Assembly (NCBI GenBank): GCA_030272155.1
Contig: CP126193.1
Coordinates: forward strand, 7,130,001 to 7,194,000
Origin: Tetradesmus obliquus
Taxonomy: Eukaryota > Chlorophyta > Chlorophyceae > Sphaeropleales > Scenedesmaceae
Direction: 5' to 3'
Length of the DNA stretch: 64,000 nucleotides
Below the pieces are notes generated by a model, which was not told the DNA's origin, ran no database searches, and saw only the letters and a list, made by a program, of their open reading frames with translations. Within the stretch, counting starts at the first letter, position 1; each line of letters opens with the position of its first letter. Below, piece by piece: positions 59,409 through 64,000 of this stretch. The position numbers and the translations under genes are program-made.

Positions 59409-60582
59409 GCTGCTGTAGGGTGGTTACTTCCTGGTGTTCACCTGAGAGCGAGTGTGGGAACAAAATGGCATGTTCAGAGGCTTATTGTATGAGTAAACTA
59501 CATGTGGATGTTGTGCTTTGGTGCTCAGACTTGTCAGGAGTGGTTCCTGCTTCAAACGACTGCTGCAAGGCAGCAAGGCACTTGGTGGCCATTTCACATA
59601 CAGGCATTTGCAGTCATGCTGAATTGCCGAATGTAATGGTAAAATTCCTGGCATAATTCAACTACGCTCGTAGCTCTTGAACATGGCTCCTGCTGCTGTC
59701 ACTCGCGTTAGTTGTGACGACTGTTGGCCTGCCAAGCGATATGCACGGAGCCTGCAAGAAACCTCGCGGTAAATTAACTTTTATATTTGATGATTGATTT
59801 AAGCATGGCTTGAGCCGAAATAAACTGCGGTATGGTGAAGAACTTCAAGACGGAAAGGTGCCCTGAAACAAGCCTGCTCCGAGCCACACAGCTGCCACGC
59901 TCCCAACTTTTCATCGTCGACACATTATGCAACGTACCTTTGGTTGAAGCACAAAACCAATCCTGAAGGGCCCTCGCAAGCCCACGTTGCAGGTGAGCCT
60001 GACGGGTCAACACGGATGTCCAGAGCACTGCAGCTCGATCGCGTTGCTGCAGCACCTGCAAACAATTTGTAATGAACATTAAACGGCGTTAAACACAGCG
60101 CTGTACTGAAAGCCTTCGCAAAAAAATTAGGTAGCAGCAGTGAGGCACCTGCTGGCACATGCTGCTGCTGTCACGCCCACCAACAACTGCTGTTGAAAAA
60201 CACATGCCACCGTGATTCAAAGCACACATAGCTGTAACGTTTCCTGTTGTCTGCTGCTGCTGCTGCTCCTGCCCAGGCAGATATCATATATTGCAAACAG
60301 TGCTACTGCCGCAGTAAAATCAGCTGCATACCCAGCAGCAGCAGGAGCACATCAGCCATAGCATGAAAAGGTAGGTGTGCACTTCAGGCACCAAGTCCAG
60401 GAACAGCAACAGAAGGGATGCAGTGCAGGCTAAGAACTGCTGCAGCAAAGGCTGGCATGCAATTACAGTCTCAGAGACCGGTCAAACTCCACGATGCCGC
60501 AGGCTGTTGTTTGACCTGACCAGTTACTTCTGTTCACACTGCTGCTAGAAGCACAGCTAACATATCCATATGTTTTGGATTC

Positions 60583-62785
60583 ATGCCTGCAGGGGGGCTG
60601 TCCATGGTGCGCAAGCACCCTTCAGGATGGAAGAGCAACCGCAGCACCACGGCCATGAGGGTGGCGGCGGTGGTGTGTGTGATAATGGCTTTGACCACAG
60701 CTGACGAAAAGTTTACGCCCGCATATTATTACAGAGAGCAGTACCCTGACTACGCCAAGGAGGTACACGGGGACCTGAACCGGTTCTGCAAACTCATCAC
60801 AAGAACTTCACAGCAAACGGCACAGTGGCTACACCCAAGCATGGCGGCAGGCCCTCAAATGTCCCACATGCTGTCGCCTTCCATGCCAGCACAATATTCA
60901 AGGCTGGCAAGGTGGTAAAGGCCTACCCATCTGCAGATTCAAAGAGACAGGTTGATGTGCACGTGTGGTGGACTTCAATCGAAGTCGCATGTCAGGAAAA
61001 TGACACACTGCGCCAGCTGTGCACTGACTACAACATCACACCCAAGAGACTGCTGAAGTACATGAAATGGGCTGACCCCGACCTGGTGCGCAGGAGAATA
61101 GATGTGAAGCTGGACTTGACAAAGATACAGAAACAAAGGCGAAAAGCAGCAGCTGCGGCGCTGTGGCAGAAGTACCAAAGTGACCCCGACATGCTGCAGC
61201 GCATATAATTCATTGATGAGTGCAAATTCTGGATGTCAGACCTGGCAGGCGGCTCCGTCAAGGTCTATTGTGATGCACACGATGAAAACGTGCATGCTGT
61301 GCTGCCATGCAAATGGATGCGCAAGGGCAAGGACGCAGAGCCGGTCAAGTTGCACTTTGTCTGCGCCGTCAACGCTGTGCACGGGCCCGTCTACTGCAAG
61401 TTTGTCACCGGCACAACAGACAACAAGGACCATGCTGGCAACCTCAATGTACCGTACATGGTGAGTGTGCGCTGCTACTGCGCAGGCGCCTGCCATCGAA
61501 AGACATGCCAGCCCTGCTGTACTGTGTAGTAACAGTCCCGCAGTGCTTTTTTTAATGCTGTAGTGAAGCTGCAGCGCTGCCCGTCCTCTGCTGTGAACAT
61601 AACAGCAGAGTAACTTGGTGACAGTACAATGACACTACCTGCAGCAGCAAGCTGGAAACCAATGTGCAAGGATTGGTGCATGTCAAATCCGCGCGTGCTC
61701 ACGCGCAGCACAGTGCCCCCTGGCTGCAGCCAGTTGTCATATGCTGCAGCGCAGAACTCAAAGTCGCGCTCCAGCACCTGCTGCCTGCTGCTGCTGTAAT
61801 AACCCTTGTCATGACATGAGCCATCAGCTTGAATCAGCATGTTGTGCTGTGCATGGAGGAAATCAATCCGCCCATCCCACCAGTCCACTGCTACCTGAGC
61901 ACACATACTGCTGCTGATGCCTAACCAGTACAGCATGCACACCAGCTGCTCCTCGCTTGTGTGCATGTAGCCCATGCATGTGCCAACCATATCAGCCAGC
62001 ACACACGCACACATCTTGCATTGAAGCGCTGCTGCTGTGGCGACTGCACGCGGCGCGCAGAACTTGAAGTGCTGCACACCTGGCAAGCAGCCAGTCAAGC
62101 CCCAGAACAATCTCTGCCCCCTCATAGACTTGGTGATGTATCTGACCTTGTCTGCACTGAGCCTGATGTAGAAGCGTCCCATCGCATCCATCCACACCGC
62201 TGCGTTGCGCTCCTGCGCTGCTAACAAGGCTGCGCGCTGCCAATCCGGCAATTCTTGCACCTGCAGTTGAAGGACAAACCAACCCAGCAGGCCAAGAGCA
62301 TGACTCAGCTGGAGTTTGTTCACTGCATGATGGAGATCAAAGACATAGCCAACCAACAGCAGGCGCAGCGCGGCACTACGCCGCTGTACATCTTTGACAA
62401 CCCAAGTGTTCACCTGGGGAAGGATGGCCTACAGATGTTGGTTGCAGGTGGCATCAATGAAGATCAACTGCTGCACATTGCACCCTACTCCCCAGATTTC
62501 AACAAGCCCATTGAACATGCATTTGGCAGCCTCAAAGCAGCCTTCCGCAACTACTTGTATAACAGCTGCCAGCTGGGTGGTGCTGATGTGAAGCCGCGAG
62601 ACCTGCAGCACGGCCTGTACAACACCTTCATGAAGATCACAGCTGCATCTGTCATGGCTGATGTATTGAAGCTGCCAGATTTATGGAACATGGTGCGCAG
62701 CCGCAAGAGGAGTCTTTGTGTGTGCCGAGACGGGAAGCAGCGCCGCGGCACTGCTGGCGACTACCCCAGGAAAGACCAGCGCTGA
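60583..62785 (+). pseudogene. DDE transposase pseudogene (T block 9)
   Basis: Exon 1 about 60583-61460, TAA at 61206-61208, exon 2 62267-62785. Confidence 0.8.
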
Positions 62786-62969
62786 GTCTGCTGTAGTGCT
62801 GCTGCAGGGCATGTAGGGATTGTGGCTGTCAGCTGCATGCAAGATGGCTGGCCAGCAGTGCACAGGGTGTCACTCAGAGAGCCCTTGAGCTCACCTGTTT
62901 GAGGGCACCTGCGCTTGTCGCCGTCCTGCATGTTCGCACCGCCCGGGGCTTGGGAGGTGCTGGCACCAT
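61475..62969 (-). CDS. PD-(D/E)XK-like nuclease (T block 9)
   Basis: Exons 62969-62895 and 62260-61475; same product. Confidence 0.6.
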
Positions 62970-64000
62970 GCTGCTGTAGGGTGGTTACTTCCTGGTGTTC
63001 ACCTGAGAGCGAGTGTGGGAACAAAATGGCATGTTCAGAGGCTTATTGTATGAGTAAACTACATGTGGATGTTGTGCTTTGGTGCTCAGACTTGTCAGGA
63101 GTGGTTCCTGCTTCAAACGACTGCTGCAAGGCAGCAAGGCACTTGGTGGCCATTTCACATACAGGCATTTGCAGTCATGCTGAATTGCCGAATGTAATGG
63201 TAAAATTCCTGGCATAATTCAACTACGCTCGTAGCTCTTGAACATGGCTCCTGCTGCTGTCACTCGCGTTAGTTGTGACGACTGTTGGCCTGCCAAGCGA
63301 TATGCACGGAGCCTGCAAGAAACCTCGCGGTAAATTAACTTTTATATTTGATGATTGATTTAAGCATGGCTTGAGCCGAAATAAACTGCGGTATGGTGAA
63401 GAACTTCAAGACGGAAAGGTGCCCTGAAACAAGCCTGCTCCGAGCCACACAGCTGCCACGCTCCCAACTTTTCATCGTCGACACATTATGCAACGTACCT
63501 TTGGTTGAAGCACAAAACCAATCCTGAAGGGCCCTCGCAAGCCCACGTTGCAGGTGAGCCTGACGGGTCAACACGGATGTCCAGAGCACTGCAGCTCGAT
63601 CGCGTTGCTGCAGCACCTGCAAACAATTTGTAATGAACATTAAACGGCGTTAAACACAGCGCTGTACTGAAAGCCTTCGCAAAAAAATTAGGTAGCAGCA
63701 GTGAGGCACCTGCTGGCACATGCTGCTGCTGTCACGCCCACCAACAACTGCTGTTGAAAAACACATGCCACCGTGATTCAAAGCACACATAGCTGTAACG
63801 TTTCCTGTTGTCTGCTGCTGCTGCTGCTCCTGCCCAGGCAGATATCATATATTGCAAACAGTGCTACTGCCGCAGTAAAATCAGCTGCATACCCAGCAGC
63901 AGCAGGAGCACATCAGCCATAGCATGAAAAGGTAGGTGTGCACTTCAGGCACCAAGTCCAGGAACAGCAACAGAAGGGATGCAGTGCAGGCTAAGAACTG

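Larger units (their letters stand above)
56914..60471 (+). mobile_element. T block 8 (forward)
   Basis: Complete copy; joins the next T through GTCT-CAG-AGAC. Confidence 0.8.
60475..64000 (+). mobile_element. T block 9 (forward), truncated by the window edge
   Basis: Only the last ~32 bp of the 3558-bp block are missing, so the array continues past the window. Confidence 0.8.

Noticed and set aside
26944..64000. CRISPR-like array or satellite of short units
   Set aside because: The repeats are kilobase-sized coding elements with inverted ends, not short direct repeats with unique spacers.
1..64000. tRNA, rRNA or other structural RNA genes
   Set aside because: No stretch with convincing tRNA boxes or rRNA similarity was noticed by eye. 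A covariance-model scan could still find small ones.

Overview
The window looks like nuclear DNA of a green alga, most likely a chlorophycean of the Scenedesmus/Chlamydomonas kind. Genes have many small introns with GT(G/A)AG(T) donors and CTGCAG acceptors. CTG/CAG trinucleotide runs occur everywhere and are read as poly-Gln, poly-Ser or poly-Ala. A MYND zinc-finger protein with long low-complexity stretches, a Stig1-like cysteine-rich secreted protein and algal-style transposable elements fit the same picture. The species cannot be named from the sequence alone.

Left part, 1-14.5 kb. A four-exon gene on the minus strand (348-4500) encodes a protein of about 985 residues ending in a MYND zinc finger. 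Next come two convergent paralogs of a CtlX/dimethylargininase-like hydrolase. The minus copy (11119-14523) is intact: eight exons, 516 residues, and an N-terminus that looks like a mitochondrial presequence. The plus copy (about 6196-9398) keeps exons 2-8 but has a TAA nonsense codon in exon 7 and no recognisable exon 1. A roughly 28-30 bp minisatellite fills part of intron 4 of the intact copy.

Middle part, 15.6-20.2 kb. This is a degenerate retroelement on the minus strand. Its pol reading frame joins a C5-cytosine DNA methyltransferase directly to a Ty3/gypsy-type integrase (zinc-binding domain plus DDE core), then a C4HC3 PHD finger and a C-terminal Tudor/chromo-like segment. Two frameshifts break it and no reverse transcriptase is present. 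A 451-residue intronless ORF of unknown function follows on the same strand.

From 21.9 to 24.0 kb lies a complete three-exon gene for a secreted Stig1-like protein with seven cysteine modules. At 26.86 kb there is the signal-peptide exon of a second such gene, and 20 bp into its intron a giant repeat array begins.

Right part, 26.94-64.0 kb. This is built from only two blocks. T is 3558 bp, nine copies, the last cut by the window edge. X is 723 bp, seven copies, with 25-bp perfect terminal inverted repeats. Reading left to right: X- T+ X+ T- X+ T- X+ T- X+ T- X+ T+ T+ X- T+ T+. T carries a Tc1/mariner-like DDE transposase, inactivated in every copy by the same frameshift and the same TAA. On the opposite strand it carries an open gene for a DUF559/Vsr-like PD-(D/E)XK nuclease. 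The two genes are interleaved: the nuclease main exon lies wholly inside the transposase intron, transposase exon 2 lies wholly inside the nuclease intron, and one CTGCAG palindrome serves as 3' splice site for both strands. T also carries exons whose phases match the Stig1-like gene. This interleaved two-gene element and the methyltransferase-integrase retroelement are the most unusual contents of the window.
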